Position numbers and translations under genes: made by a program
Notes under the pieces: model-generated
The model's input: only the letters and a program-made list of their open reading frames with translations
The model's database searches: none
What the model was told of the DNA's origin: nothing
Part shown: positions 7,987-18,442 of the stretch, in pieces
Layout: each line of letters opens with the position of its first letter
Numbering within the stretch: position 1 is the stretch's first letter
Source of the DNA: Sphingomonas ginsenosidivorax
Lineage (GTDB): Bacteria; Pseudomonadota; Alphaproteobacteria; Sphingomonadales; Sphingomonadaceae
Length of the DNA stretch: 64,000 nt
Assembly: GCF_007995065.1 (NCBI RefSeq)
Contig: NZ_VOQR01000001.1
Coordinates: 3,724,501-3,788,500 of the forward strand
Direction of reading: 5' to 3'

Positions 7987-10401
7987 ATGATGAGCACGAA
8001 GATTCCGGTGACCGTGTGCGCGTTGGCCTGCTCCGCTCCGCTCATCGCTCAGGGCGAGAAAGACAAGCAGCCGAGGATCAACCAGCTCTACGACTTTGGC
8101 TGGACCTTCCGGCAAGGCGATATCGCGGGAGCGCAGGACCTCGCCTTCGATGACCGCAACTGGCGCAAGCTCGACCTGCCGCACGATTTCCAGTTCGAAC
8201 AGCCTTGGGACAAGACCGCCAACCGGGGCCGCGGGTTCAAGGCGCCGGGCGTTGCCTGGTACCGCAAGACCTTCACGGCCGACAGCGGCTGGAAGGGGAA
8301 GCAGGTCCTGCTCGACTTCGAAGGGATCATGTTGTCCGGCGAAGTTTGGGTGAATGGCAGGAAAGTCGGCGGCACGGCCTATGGCTATCTCGGCTTCGAG
8401 GCCGATATTTCCGACGCCATTCGCTACGGCGCCGACAATGTCATCGCCGTGCGTGCCACGACCAAGGACGGCAATTCGCGTTGGTACACGGGGGGAGGGT
8501 TGTTCCGCGACGTGCATCTGGTGGTCAGAAACCCGGTATCGATCGCGCGGCATGGCATTTTCGTGACCACGCCGGTCGTTTCCGCGGCTGGCGCCCAAGT
8601 CAACGTGCAGGTCGAGGTCGCCGGCCTCAAGGGCAAGCAGGACGCGGTCGAAATCAGGACGAGGATCTTTTCGCCGGATGGCAAACTCGTCGGTACGACC
8701 CAAAGCCAGGTTCCTGCCCCGCGGAACCTGCCGACCGTCGAGGTGGCGATGCCGAACCTCGCCGTTGCCGCGCCCAACCTGTGGTCGGTCGAGACCCCCA
8801 GCCTCTACACGGCCGAGGTCGAACTGGTCTCCGGCGGCAAGATCGTCGACCGGCTGACGAAGCGCTTCGGCATCCGCACCGTTGAGTTCTCCAAGGACTT
8901 CGGCCTTCGTCTGAACGGCAAGAAGGTTTTCCTGAAGGGCGTCGCGAACCACGACGATCTCGGCGCGGTCGGGGTTGCCGCGCACCGGACGTCGATCGCC
9001 CGGATGATGGACCGGCTGAAGGCGTTCGGCTTCAACCATATCCGCACCTCGCATAACCCCTATTCGGAGTCCTTCCTCGACCTCGCCGACGAGAAGGGTC
9101 TGCTGATCGTCGACGAGCTATACGACAAATGGGGCAGCACCGCCGCCTGGGCGGGCAGCGTACCCTGGAACGACGTCTGGTTCGACAACGAGAAAGAATG
9201 GATCAAGCGCGACCGCAATCACCCGTCAGTGATCATGTGGAGCTTTGGCAACGAACTGCAGTTCCAGCAGGAACGGTGGAACTGGCCGACCGGCGACTGG
9301 GGCAAGACCACCTATCGCATCATGGATGCCGTCGCGAAGCGCTACGATCCGACGCGCAAGACGACCGTGGCGATGTATCCGGCGCGCGCCAACGGCATCA
9401 TCAAGGCCAATCCGGCCTTCAACATCGAAAGCAATATCATCCCGCCCGAATTGGCGACGATCACCGATGTCACGAGCTTCAACTATTTGTGGGTCGATTA
9501 CCCGCAGTACCTGAAGCACGCCCCCGACCTGATCGTGTACCAAAGCGAGGCTGTCACCAACGAACTGGCCGCGCCGTATTTCGGCATGGACCGCGACAGG
9601 ATGGTCGGCTTGGCCTATTGGGGCGCCATCGAATATTGGGGAGAGTCCGACGGCTGGCCGAAGAAGGGCTGGGCCTATTCGTTCTTCAACCACGCGCTGG
9701 AGCCATTCCCCCAGGCGTGGCTGGCGAAGAGCATCTTCACCGACACGCCGGTGGTCCATATCGGGGTCGTTGACAACGAGGGCGAGGCAAAGATGTGGAA
9801 CGACGTGATGGTCGGCCAGAAGATCATCTCGTCGAACTGGAACCGGCAGGCCGGCAAGCTCTACAACGTCTACACCTATACGAACGCCGAGGAGGTCGAA
9901 CTCCTCGTCAACGGCAAGTCCATCGGTGTCCAGAAGAACGCGATGGATGTGACGAAACGGAACACGATCTACTGGAAGGATGTGCCCTACGCCGCAGGGC
10001 AACTCACGGCGATCGCGCGGACGGGCGGAAAGGTCATCGCCAGGGACCAGATCGAAACGACCGGCAAGGCCGTGGCGCTCAGGATCGAGATCGAGAACAC
10101 GGCTTGGAAGGCGGACGGCATGGACCTGCAATATGCCAAGGTCTATGCGGTCGACAGCCGGGGGCGCGTCGTACGTACGGCAACGGATCCGATCACGTTC
10201 CAGGTCAGCGGCGCCGCCCGGTTGATCGCCGTCGACAATGGCGACCATTGGAGCGACGATCTGTTCTCGGATACCAGGAAGGCGCTCCATGATGGCTTCG
10301 CCATGGCGATCCTACGTTCGGATCGACGACCCGGACAGGTCAGATTGACGGTGAGCGGCGCCGGCTTGAACGGCGCCAGCAGGACGCTGCGGGTGAAATG
10401 A
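7987..10401 (+). CDS. Glycoside hydrolase family 2 protein (beta-galactosidase type), exported
   Basis: 804 residues. A signal peptide (to about residue 23) is followed by the GH2 sugar-binding jelly roll (FGWTFRQGD, LPHDFQFEQPW, PGVAWYRKTF), an Ig-like domain, the TIM barrel and C-terminal Ig-like domains. The barrel has the GH2 signatures KGVANHDDLGAVG and HIRTSHNPYSESFLDL, the acid/base E423 in WSFGNELQ and the probable nucleophile E521 in VYQSEAVTN. It should cleave beta-galactosides or related terminal sugars in the periplasm or outside. It stands alone: no TonB-dependent receptor, sugar transporter or regulator is nearby. An AT-rich promoter region with a palindrome precedes it, suggesting an acquired gene. 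Confidence 0.9.
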   Translation: MMSTKIPVTVCALACSAPLIAQGEKDKQPRINQLYDFGWTFRQGDIAGAQDLAFDDRNWRKLDLPHDFQFEQPWDKTANRGRGFKAPGVAWYRKTFTADSGWKGKQVLLDFEGIMLSGEVWVNGRKVGGTAYGYLGFEADISDAIRYGADNVIAVRATTKDGNSRWYTGGGLFRDVHLVVRNPVSIARHGIFVTTPVVSAAGAQVNVQVEVAGLKGKQDAVEIRTRIFSPDGKLVGTTQSQVPAPRNLPTVEVAMPNLAVAAPNLWSVETPSLYTAEVELVSGGKIVDRLTKRFGIRTVEFSKDFGLRLNGKKVFLKGVANHDDLGAVGVAAHRTSIARMMDRLKAFGFNHIRTSHNPYSESFLDLADEKGLLIVDELYDKWGSTAAWAGSVPWNDVWFDNEKEWIKRDRNHPSVIMWSFGNELQFQQERWNWPTGDWGKTTYRIMDAVAKRYDPTRKTTVAMYPARANGIIKANPAFNIESNIIPPELATITDVTSFNYLWVDYPQYLKHAPDLIVYQSEAVTNELAAPYFGMDRDRMVGLAYWGAIEYWGESDGWPKKGWAYSFFNHALEPFPQAWLAKSIFTDTPVVHIGVVDNEGEAKMWNDVMVGQKIISSNWNRQAGKLYNVYTYTNAEEVELLVNGKSIGVQKNAMDVTKRNTIYWKDVPYAAGQLTAIARTGGKVIARDQIETTGKAVALRIEIENTAWKADGMDLQYAKVYAVDSRGRVVRTATDPITFQVSGAARLIAVDNGDHWSDDLFSDTRKALHDGFAMAILRSDRRPGQVRLTVSGAGLNGASRTLRVK

Positions 10402-10440
10402 CGCCGCCCGGCGAGCCCGTGCCGAACCCGCAGCCATCCC

Positions 10441-10842
10441 CTACCGCTTCGCGAAAATCCGCCCCAGCAGCATGTCCGCCGCCGCGCCGATCTGGTCTGC
10501 CATCTGCTGCGGGTTGATGCCGGGGGTACCGGGCTTCGGGGTCTCGGGCTTCGTCTCGGCCTTTGAAGCCTCCGACTGGGGCGCCTCGGGGCTGGCGGCC
10601 GCCGGCTTCGCCGTCTCGGACGCCTTCGCCTCGGCCTTGCGCGCCGCGTTGGCCGCGACGAGGCCGCCGACCATCGCCAGCCCCGACGCGATCGCCTGGC
10701 GCCCCTCGGGCGAATTGGCGCGCTCGATCAGCGCCTCGCCCTTTTTCCGGAGCTCCTTGGGGACCTTGAACCCGGCGATCTCCTTGGGGATCTTCACCTT
10801 GGGCTTGTCGGTCTTCTTGGTCCCGTCCTTGGTTTTCGCCAT
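10441..10842 (-). CDS. Conserved hypothetical basic/Ala-rich protein
   Basis: 133 residues. A lysine-rich N-terminus ([20 protein letters not shown]) leads into a conserved-looking core ([38 protein letters not shown]), then a low-complexity Ala/Glu/Pro/Lys linker and a short C-terminal helix ([18 protein letters not shown]). No known domain is recognised; the pattern is like small histone-like or phasin-like sphingomonad proteins, but that is only an impression. The ATG at 10842 has a good GAGGAC ribosome-binding site seven bases upstream; the frame extends further but without support. It is divergent from uvrA. Confidence 0.7.
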   Translation of the reverse strand: MAKTKDGTKKTDKPKVKIPKEIAGFKVPKELRKKGEALIERANSPEGRQAIASGLAMVGGLVAANAARKAEAKASETAKPAAASPEAPQSEASKAETKPETPKPGTPGINPQQMADQIGAAADMLLGRIFAKR

Positions 10843-10990
10843 ATCGTCCTCGCGCCGCTGTGTACGACCGAGATAATACACGCGTGGTTCTTTTCAATCG
10901 GGGGGGCTTTCGATCGGAGGGCTTTTCGGCCGGGTGGGTGCTGGCACGCGGGTTCGTGCGTTCCTATCTCCGCCTCTGGCATCCGGCCAA

Positions 10991-11005
10991 GAACAGAAGT
11001 AGAAC
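10991..11005 (+). promoter_or_regulatory. LexA (SOS) box upstream of uvrA
   Basis: GAAC-AGAAGTA-GAAC, an exact match to the alphaproteobacterial LexA box GAAC-N7-GAAC (direct repeat, equivalent to GTTC-N7-GTTC on the other strand). It ends nine bases before the uvrA start. uvrA is a classic SOS gene, so the placement is convincing. Confidence 0.8.
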
Positions 11006-11013
11006 CCTCCGAT

Positions 11014-13911
<2,898 letters not shown>

Positions 13912-13930
13912 CGGCACTGCAGGGGGATAA

Positions 13931-14773
13931 ATGTTTTACATCCACGTTCTCAGGATAAAATGTGAAGGTTTACCCCAGGGCGATCTCCTCAGGTCAAGAG
14001 GTAATCCGTCTTCTATAATTGTCAGATCGATTGAATCAAAGCCAACCGCGGATGTCGGACGTGGCTCAGAATGGCATATCGGGAATGTCAAAACTATTGA
14101 AGAAGGCGGGGTGTCTTTTGCCATGGGTCGTACTCAGGCTGTCACTACGCAGCAGTTCGATCAAAATACCCATGATTTTGTGGAGGAGGAGGCGATGCGT
14201 GCTCCATTTACATTCGGGGTGTTTGATCCGGATCTGCAAGTGTGTGGTGTAATTCGTAAGGCTGGTGTGTCAAAAAGCTCAAGCGAAATCGCCGGTAAGC
14301 TCCAAACCCTCCTGAATGCTGCCCCCTTTGCGAGGGAAGCAAATTCAGTAATTGTTGTTGAAACAATCTCAGATCCGGTGAATTTCTTGGACGCTATAAA
14401 ATCGGCAAGGGCTGTAATCCGATTTGGATTCACTGTTTCAAGGCCCAATCCGTTAGATGTGGAGCGTTTGATACAGGGGCCCGCCAAAGAATTTACTCAA
14501 AAAGTATCTGGTGAGCGGACAAGGGTGGAAACGGAAGGTGAGGATCTCGACAAAGAGGCTATTGAGGATGTCATAAATGCCGTTGCTGCCGATGGGGAGG
14601 AGGCTGCGGCAACAATCAGGCCTCAAGATGGTGGGCCGCCAAGGCGAGTTCATCTGTGGGGGAATCCGGTAACGGAACGCGTTGAGTCCGACCCAAACAT
14701 CTCGGTATTGGTATCTGTTCTCGATGCCGCTCGGCGTGGTTATCGACGGATACGGGGTGGCTCGCAGGCCTAA
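13931..14773 (+). CDS. Islet gene 1: soluble protein of unknown function (possibly DUF4747-like)
   Basis: 280 residues, no signal peptide or membrane helix. An N-terminal beta-rich part begins FYIHVLRIKCEGLPQGDLL; a mixed middle has FTFGVFDPDLQVCGVIRKAG; residues 168-180 read TVSRPNPLDVERL; the charged C-terminal third ends PPRRVHLWGNPVTERVES and YRRIRGGSQA. The layout recalls the DUF4747 family, but this is a weak impression. Base composition is far from its neighbours: two hand-counted lines have 24/60 and 28/60 G+C, against above 60% around it. An AGGGGG ribosome-binding site lies four bases before the ATG, only 19 bases after the uvrA stop. The stop overlaps the next start (TAATG), so the pair is translationally coupled. 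Function unknown. Confidence 0.8.
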   Translation: MFYIHVLRIKCEGLPQGDLLRSRGNPSSIIVRSIESKPTADVGRGSEWHIGNVKTIEEGGVSFAMGRTQAVTTQQFDQNTHDFVEEEAMRAPFTFGVFDPDLQVCGVIRKAGVSKSSSEIAGKLQTLLNAAPFAREANSVIVVETISDPVNFLDAIKSARAVIRFGFTVSRPNPLDVERLIQGPAKEFTQKVSGERTRVETEGEDLDKEAIEDVINAVAADGEEAAATIRPQDGGPPRRVHLWGNPVTERVESDPNISVLVSVLDAARRGYRRIRGGSQA

Positions 14774-15279
14774 TGGATAACTTTTGGAAATGGCTTGTCA
14801 GGGGCTCGAGAAAAGGGGCCCGGGGCTTCTGGAATATTATAAATTGGTTCTTACTTGTTCATGTAGGAATTGCGGCTGTCGCTACGGTATTGATCGTGGG
14901 CGATCCTACGTTGTTTGCTCAAAAGGCATTATTCCCCGCGTCCTCGGTTTTGATCGGTCTTTCGATGGCGTGGACCACACGCGCGTCGACAATTTTGCAG
15001 ACTAAGGACCTCCGCGAGGCGTTATTCACTGAAGAACGGCCAGCCGAAGATTATATATTTGGCTTTCAGCTATCAATTCTCATAGTCGTCATTATGATTA
15101 TCTATGTCGCCATAATGGCGGGCGGAGGGCTGAGGATAGGTCTGTTGGGAGAGCCGTTTGACGGCTACGCGTCGGCGTTCTGGATGTATTTTCTTATTAG
15201 CGTGACTTTGCGCGAGTGCTGGGGGGTCATTAACGCCACTAATATGATTAGCATGCTAGAATACATTAGAACGAAGTAA
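14773..15279 (+). CDS. Islet gene 2: four-helix membrane protein of unknown function
   Basis: 168 residues. A basic, aromatic N-terminus (MDNFWKWLVRGSRKGARGFW) is followed by four predicted membrane helices at about residues 21-43, 52-69, 97-118 and 134-152. A charged loop (TKDLREALFTEERPAEDY) joins helices 2 and 3. No known family is recognised. G+C is low (24/60 in the line at 15061). It starts within the stop of the preceding gene (TAATG at 14771-14775). A soluble partner coupled to a small multi-helix membrane protein is the layout of several phage-defence systems in which the membrane protein is the effector; this is inference only. A transport or signalling pair is equally possible. Confidence 0.8.
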   Translation: MDNFWKWLVRGSRKGARGFWNIINWFLLVHVGIAAVATVLIVGDPTLFAQKALFPASSVLIGLSMAWTTRASTILQTKDLREALFTEERPAEDYIFGFQLSILIVVIMIIYVAIMAGGGLRIGLLGEPFDGYASAFWMYFLISVTLRECWGVINATNMISMLEYIRTK

Positions 15280-15350
15280 GCATACCGCGCGGATCTATCC
15301 GGTTGGCCATTCTTATTCCATTTTCGGCCGCCAAATGCTAGATAACGGCG

Positions 15351-15527
15351 GTGGCCGACCTAAACCCCATCGAGTCCGAGTTCGCGACCACCGAAGAAGC
15401 GGAAGCCTATGACGCGTGGTTCCGCGCGAAGGTCGAGAAGGCGATGACGTCCACCGCCCCCGGCATCCCGCACGATCAGGTGATGGCGGAGATGCAGGCC
15501 GTGATCGAGAAGCACAGGCCGCGGTGA
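15351..15527 (+). CDS. StbD/RelB-like antitoxin (stability determinant), solitary
   Basis: 58 residues from a GTG at 15351. The sequence ADLNPIESEFATTEEAEAYD followed by WFRAKVEKAM and IPHDQVMAEMQAVIEKH is typical of small stability-determinant antitoxins paired with RelE/ParE toxins in proteobacteria. Such antitoxins bind the toxin and repress their operon. Here the toxin that should follow is broken (next entry), so this antitoxin is an orphan. The stop overlaps the former toxin start by four bases (GTGA), the usual arrangement. No clear ribosome-binding site is visible. It is downstream of the AT-rich islet and has normal high GC. Confidence 0.72.
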   Translation: MADLNPIESEFATTEEAEAYDAWFRAKVEKAMTSTAPGIPHDQVMAEMQAVIEKHRPR

Positions 15528-15589
15528 CGCTGCGGGTCGTCTGAACGGACGATGCGACCCGCCACCTGCGATTCCAGAATTGCAGATAA
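15524..15589 (+). pseudogene. Remnant of a RelE/ParE-family toxin
   Basis: A GTG overlapping the antitoxin stop opens VTLRVV, then a TGA at 15542-15544, then TDDATRHLRFQN in the same frame before another stop at 15587. RelE/ParE toxins commonly begin with a strand, then W followed by acidic/Ala residues, so the TGA most simply replaces a TGG tryptophan codon. The rest of the roughly 95-residue toxin is missing and a palindromic repeat begins at 15623. The toxin is inferred to be dead. Confidence 0.6.
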
Positions 15590-15622
15590 CTAGTATCCGC
15601 GCGCTGTCTGACGCAACGTTGC

Positions 15623-15722
15623 CCTGTCCTCACCCTTCGCCGCCTTCGGCGTCTCTCCCTCTCCCATTGGGAGAGGGAAGGGGCCCGCCCGGCGCAGCCG
15701 GGTGGGAAGGGTGAGGGCAGGA
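15623..15722. repeat. Palindromic repeat, family C, copy 1
   Basis: Starts CCTGTCCTCACCCTTCGCCG, contains several small hairpins (CCTCTCCC..GGGAGAGG, GCCCGGCGCAGCCGGGT) and ends GAAGGGTGAGGGCAGGA, whose outer arms pair. Copy 2 in the same orientation is at 16389-16546, so the two flank BrnT/BrnA. Confidence 0.75.
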
Positions 15723-15743
15723 TTTTTGGCGGACGCCTTACCC

Positions 15744-16043
15744 CTAAAACCCCACCGCCACCCGCAACGCCGCATTGATCCGCCCCTGCCACCCCGGGCC
15801 GCCCTCGCGGAACTTGGCGAGCACGTCCGGGTCGATCCGCAGCGTCACCTGCTGCTTGGCGCGGTCGCGCAAGGGCGGGCGGCCCTTCACGACGCCGTTC
15901 GGCCCGAGATAGCCCGTCGCCGGGCGGATCACCTTTCCGCCGATGGAAATCTCGGCGACGTCCGCCAACTCTTCGGTCAACTCGGGCGCGTCGTCGGCCG
16001 GATCAAGCCAGGCGGTGCCGGTAGCGGGCGTATTCTCGGTCAT
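15744..16043 (-). CDS. brnA: BrnA antitoxin
   Basis: 99 residues. The C-terminal ribbon-helix-helix segment KQQVTLRIDPDVLAKFREGG followed by PGWQGRINAALR is diagnostic of BrnA. A more variable acidic N-terminal part binds the toxin in this family. BrnA neutralises BrnT and represses the shared promoter. It overlaps the end of brnT by 41 bases, starting inside it, which is normal for these operons. Both genes look intact. Confidence 0.9.
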   Translation of the reverse strand: MTENTPATGTAWLDPADDAPELTEELADVAEISIGGKVIRPATGYLGPNGVVKGRPPLRDRAKQQVTLRIDPDVLAKFREGGPGWQGRINAALRVAVGF

Positions 16044-16275
16044 TGGCCTTCCTCGTCGAAATCACGCGGCGATCGGTGTCCGTCTCGGTCCAGATCACGG
16101 CAACCAATCGCTCGCCGAGCAGTCCGTACGTCGCGAAATACGGCTCGGGGTAGGCGAACCGCGTATCCTCGAATTCGAAGACCGGCCCGTCGAACACCGT
16201 CTGCGCGTCGGCGAAATCGATCCCGCGATCCGCCAGCGTCAGCGCGCGTTTCAAGGGATCGAACTCGATCTCCAT
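16003..16275 (-). CDS. brnT: BrnT toxin (RelE-like ribonuclease)
   Basis: 90 residues, the usual length. BrnT folds like RelE and cleaves RNA, stopping growth when unpaired. Family hallmarks are MEIEFDPLKRALTLADRGIDF at the start, then AQTVFDG, GLLGERLVAVIWTETD and the C-terminal RVISTRKANDREYARYR. The ATG at 16275 has GAGG six bases upstream. brnT precedes brnA, as in Brucella. A ten-base palindrome upstream is a likely operator for BrnA. Confidence 0.92.
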   Translation of the reverse strand: MEIEFDPLKRALTLADRGIDFADAQTVFDGPVFEFEDTRFAYPEPYFATYGLLGERLVAVIWTETDTDRRVISTRKANDREYARYRHRLA

Positions 16276-16289
16276 GGTTGCCTCGTTAA

Positions 16290-16299
16290 TGTAGCTACA
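16290..16299 (-). promoter_or_regulatory. Candidate BrnA operator
   Basis: Perfect palindrome TGTAGCTACA, 15 bases upstream of the brnT start and overlapping the expected promoter. BrnA proteins are known to bind their own promoter through a ribbon-helix-helix; the link to this site is inferred from position. Confidence 0.5.
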
Positions 16300-16388
16300 A
16301 CAATGATCGCGTCAAGCCGAGGATGCGGTGTGCGGCGCAATGATCCAACGACGATCTGGTCGGAAATCGGTGCATTCGTGGGCCGCGG

Positions 16389-16546
16389 CCTGTCCTCACC
16401 CATCGCCGCCTTCGGCGTCTCTCCCTCTCCCGATGCGAGAGGAGTTTCAGGTGAACAGCGCCCCGCGCTGTTCAGATCATGCGGGGCATGATCGACCTGA
16501 AACTGGGCCCATTCGCCAAAGGCGAATGGGAAGGGTGAGGGCAGGA
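16389..16546. repeat. Palindromic repeat, family C, copy 2, with an expanded centre
   Basis: Same ends and orientation as 15623-15722 (CCTGTCCTCACCC ... GAAGGGTGAGGGCAGGA) but with a longer middle made of nested inverted repeats: GTTTCAGGT pairing with ACCTGAAAC, GAACAGCG with CGCTGTTC, and GATCATGC with GCATGATC. Together with the hairpin at 16611-16659 it fills most of the 446-base gap 16276-16721, in which no gene is seen. Confidence 0.75.
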
Positions 16547-16587
16547 CATGCTGTGGCTCCGCGCCGTGGCAAATCCACGTCGTCAGT

Positions 16588-16659
16588 CGTCGCTTGAGCG
16601 ACGCTGGCCAAGCCCGCCGTTGCTCCCGTTTGCTTCGCAAAAAAGTCGCACGGCGGGCT
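16588..16659. repeat. Two hairpins upstream of the 16722 gene
   Basis: CGTCGC-TTGA-GCGACG at 16588-16603 and AGCCCGCCGT at 16611-16620 pairing perfectly with ACGGCGGGCT at 16650-16659. This could end transcription or be another palindromic repeat; no T tract follows. Confidence 0.55.
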
Positions 16660-16721
16660 GTCCTACAGCTCCGAACTCTGCATATTCCTTCGATCCTCTC
16701 CTTCCAGGAAAGGATCACACC

Positions 16722-18041
16722 ATGACCGACCGTCCCGAACCGCCGCGTGCCGCCTTTGCGACCGTCCCCGGCGACGACTATGGCATGACCTATTACGACG
16801 TGCCGCTGCCCGACGACGCGGCCGGCGCGTCCGGATCCGGCTTCAAGACCTTCGTCCCCGGCGGCGATCCGCTCGACGACGGCCCGCACGTCTCGCGCCG
16901 CCAGGACGGCTGGTCCGCCGCCAACCAGCGCAGCTTCCTCGAAGGGCTCGCCGAAGGGCACGGCGTCGACGCCGCCGCGCGCCGCGTCGGGCTGTCCGCC
17001 GCGTCCGCCTATGCCTTCCGCCGCACCGCGAAGGGCGCCGCCTTCGCGCTCGGCTGGCGCGCGGCGACGCTGGTCGCGCGCGACTCGATCGCCGAGACGT
17101 TGCTCGTCCGCGCGCTCGAAGGCACCGTCGACACCATCGTCCGCGGCGAGACCGTGATCACCCGCCACAAATACGACAACCGCCTCGCGCTCAGCCTGCT
17201 CGCGCGGCTCGATCGCCAGGCCGAGAGCGCGCCCGACGCCGATGCCAAGGCGGCGTGCCTCGTCGCGCAGGAATTCGACGCCTATCTCAATCTCGTCGGC
17301 CAGGATGCCGGGCCGGCGCGCGCGGGCCTGTTCCTCGCGCGCCGCTGCGCCGTGTTGGGCGGCGACGGGCAGGGCGTCGACGGGGCAGGCCAGGGCGGCG
17401 GGATGCGGGGCGGGGGCCCCGACCTCTACCCGATCTACGCGCTCGCCGCCGCCGATCGCTTCCTGCGCACCGGCGTCGCTACCGCGGCGGAGGTCGACAT
17501 TGCCGATCTCGACCCCGCCGCGCGCAGCGGCTGGACCGCGGAGCAATGGGCGCGCGCCGAGGCCGCCGGGCTGGTCGCGATCGCCGCCCCCGCCGCGACG
17601 GACGACGACATCGCCGCGGCGTCTCAACAGTCTCAACATTCGCCCGACGACGACGACGACGACGACGAGGACGGCGAGGACGTGACGATGTGGCAGTGCG
17701 CCAAGACCGACGAATGGCGCACCAATTTCCCGCCGCCCGCCGATTTCCTGGGCTTCGAACAGGGCGACTTCGGCACGGAAGACTATCAGCGCGAGCTCGA
17801 CGCCTATGAACAGGGCTGCATGGACGACGCCGCGGCGTTCGAGCTCGCCCAGCGCCGCCGCGCCGAGGGCGAGGCGCGCGACCGCTATTTCGCCGCGATC
17901 CGCACCGCGATCTACGGTGCCGATCTGGGGGTGGAGCGGGAGGGGCAGGGGGGCGACTCCGCGGAACAGGCCCCGGCGGAAACCGTTGAGCCCACGAAAC
18001 AGCCAGGATCCGCAGATGACCAAGACGCCCCCCCGGCATGA
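16722..18041 (+). CDS. Sphingomonad hypothetical protein with helix-turn-helix-like segment and Asp run
   Basis: 439 residues. After a proline-rich start, residues about 65-110 (QRSFLEGLAEGHGVDAAARR, VGLSAASAYAFRRTAKGAAF) look like a helix-turn-helix of the terminase-small-subunit type. The middle is helical and Ala-rich. A low-complexity linker QQSQHSPDDDDDDDEDGED follows near residue 305, then WRTNFPPPADFLGFEQGDFG and a charged tail. Function unknown; DNA binding is a guess from the helix-turn-helix-like segment. The ATG at 16722 has AGGAAAGGA upstream. The linker is encoded by a GAC run preceded by a 26-base sequence that recurs upstream of ada. The end overlaps the next gene by 26 bases. 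Confidence 0.75.
   Translation: MTDRPEPPRAAFATVPGDDYGMTYYDVPLPDDAAGASGSGFKTFVPGGDPLDDGPHVSRRQDGWSAANQRSFLEGLAEGHGVDAAARRVGLSAASAYAFRRTAKGAAFALGWRAATLVARDSIAETLLVRALEGTVDTIVRGETVITRHKYDNRLALSLLARLDRQAESAPDADAKAACLVAQEFDAYLNLVGQDAGPARAGLFLARRCAVLGGDGQGVDGAGQGGGMRGGGPDLYPIYALAAADRFLRTGVATAAEVDIADLDPAARSGWTAEQWARAEAAGLVAIAAPAATDDDIAAASQQSQHSPDDDDDDDEDGEDVTMWQCAKTDEWRTNFPPPADFLGFEQGDFGTEDYQRELDAYEQGCMDDAAAFELAQRRRAEGEARDRYFAAIRTAIYGADLGVEREGQGGDSAEQAPAETVEPTKQPGSADDQDAPPA
17618..17643 (+). repeat. 26-base sequence shared with the ada upstream region
   Basis: Begins GGCGTCTCAACA and ends TCAACATTCGC. It is identical at 23 of 26 positions to the reverse complement of 46343-46368. Here it is inside a coding sequence, just before a GAC trinucleotide run. 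Confidence 0.6.
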
Positions 18042-18414
18042 TGCCCCCCGTCACGAGGGTCACCCCGTCCGGCACCCGCCGCTCACCCCGCTGAAGCCGC
18101 CCCGGCCGCCGAAGGCGTCCAGGACCTTCGGCCGCACCATGCTCGCGACCGGCGCCGCCGCGATCGGCCTCGGCGGTGCGCTGGTCGCGGTGTTCCTGCG
18201 CCGGCGCAAAGCGAACCCCAGCGAGCATGCCGCCCCCGATCTCGCGCTCGGCAAGCCGCACCCCGGCCCCGCCGACCGCGCGCCGCCCGCCTTCCGCCCC
18301 GATCCGACCGCGGTCCCGACCAAGGCCGAACGCGACGCGCTCCGCCCCGCGACCGGCGCGGCCTCGTTCCCCGATCGGCACGACATCGCCAGCCGCAACA
18401 CCCCGGTCGGCTGA
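18016..18414 (+). CDS. Small hypothetical single-pass membrane protein
   Basis: 132 residues. A His/Pro-rich N-terminal tail (TPPRHDAPRHEGHPVRHPPL) leads to one predicted membrane helix (MLATGAAAIGLGGALVAVFL followed by RRRK) and a soluble Pro/Ala-rich tail. No family is recognised. The ATG at 18016 lies inside the end of the preceding gene in another frame, a 26-base overlap, so translation may be coupled. It and its neighbours may form a sphingomonad-specific unit. The start is uncertain. Confidence 0.55.
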   Translation: MTKTPPRHDAPRHEGHPVRHPPLTPLKPPRPPKASRTFGRTMLATGAAAIGLGGALVAVFLRRRKANPSEHAAPDLALGKPHPGPADRAPPAFRPDPTAVPTKAERDALRPATGAASFPDRHDIASRNTPVG

Positions 18415-18442
18415 CTCTTTTCTACCCAAGCAAGGAAATCCC

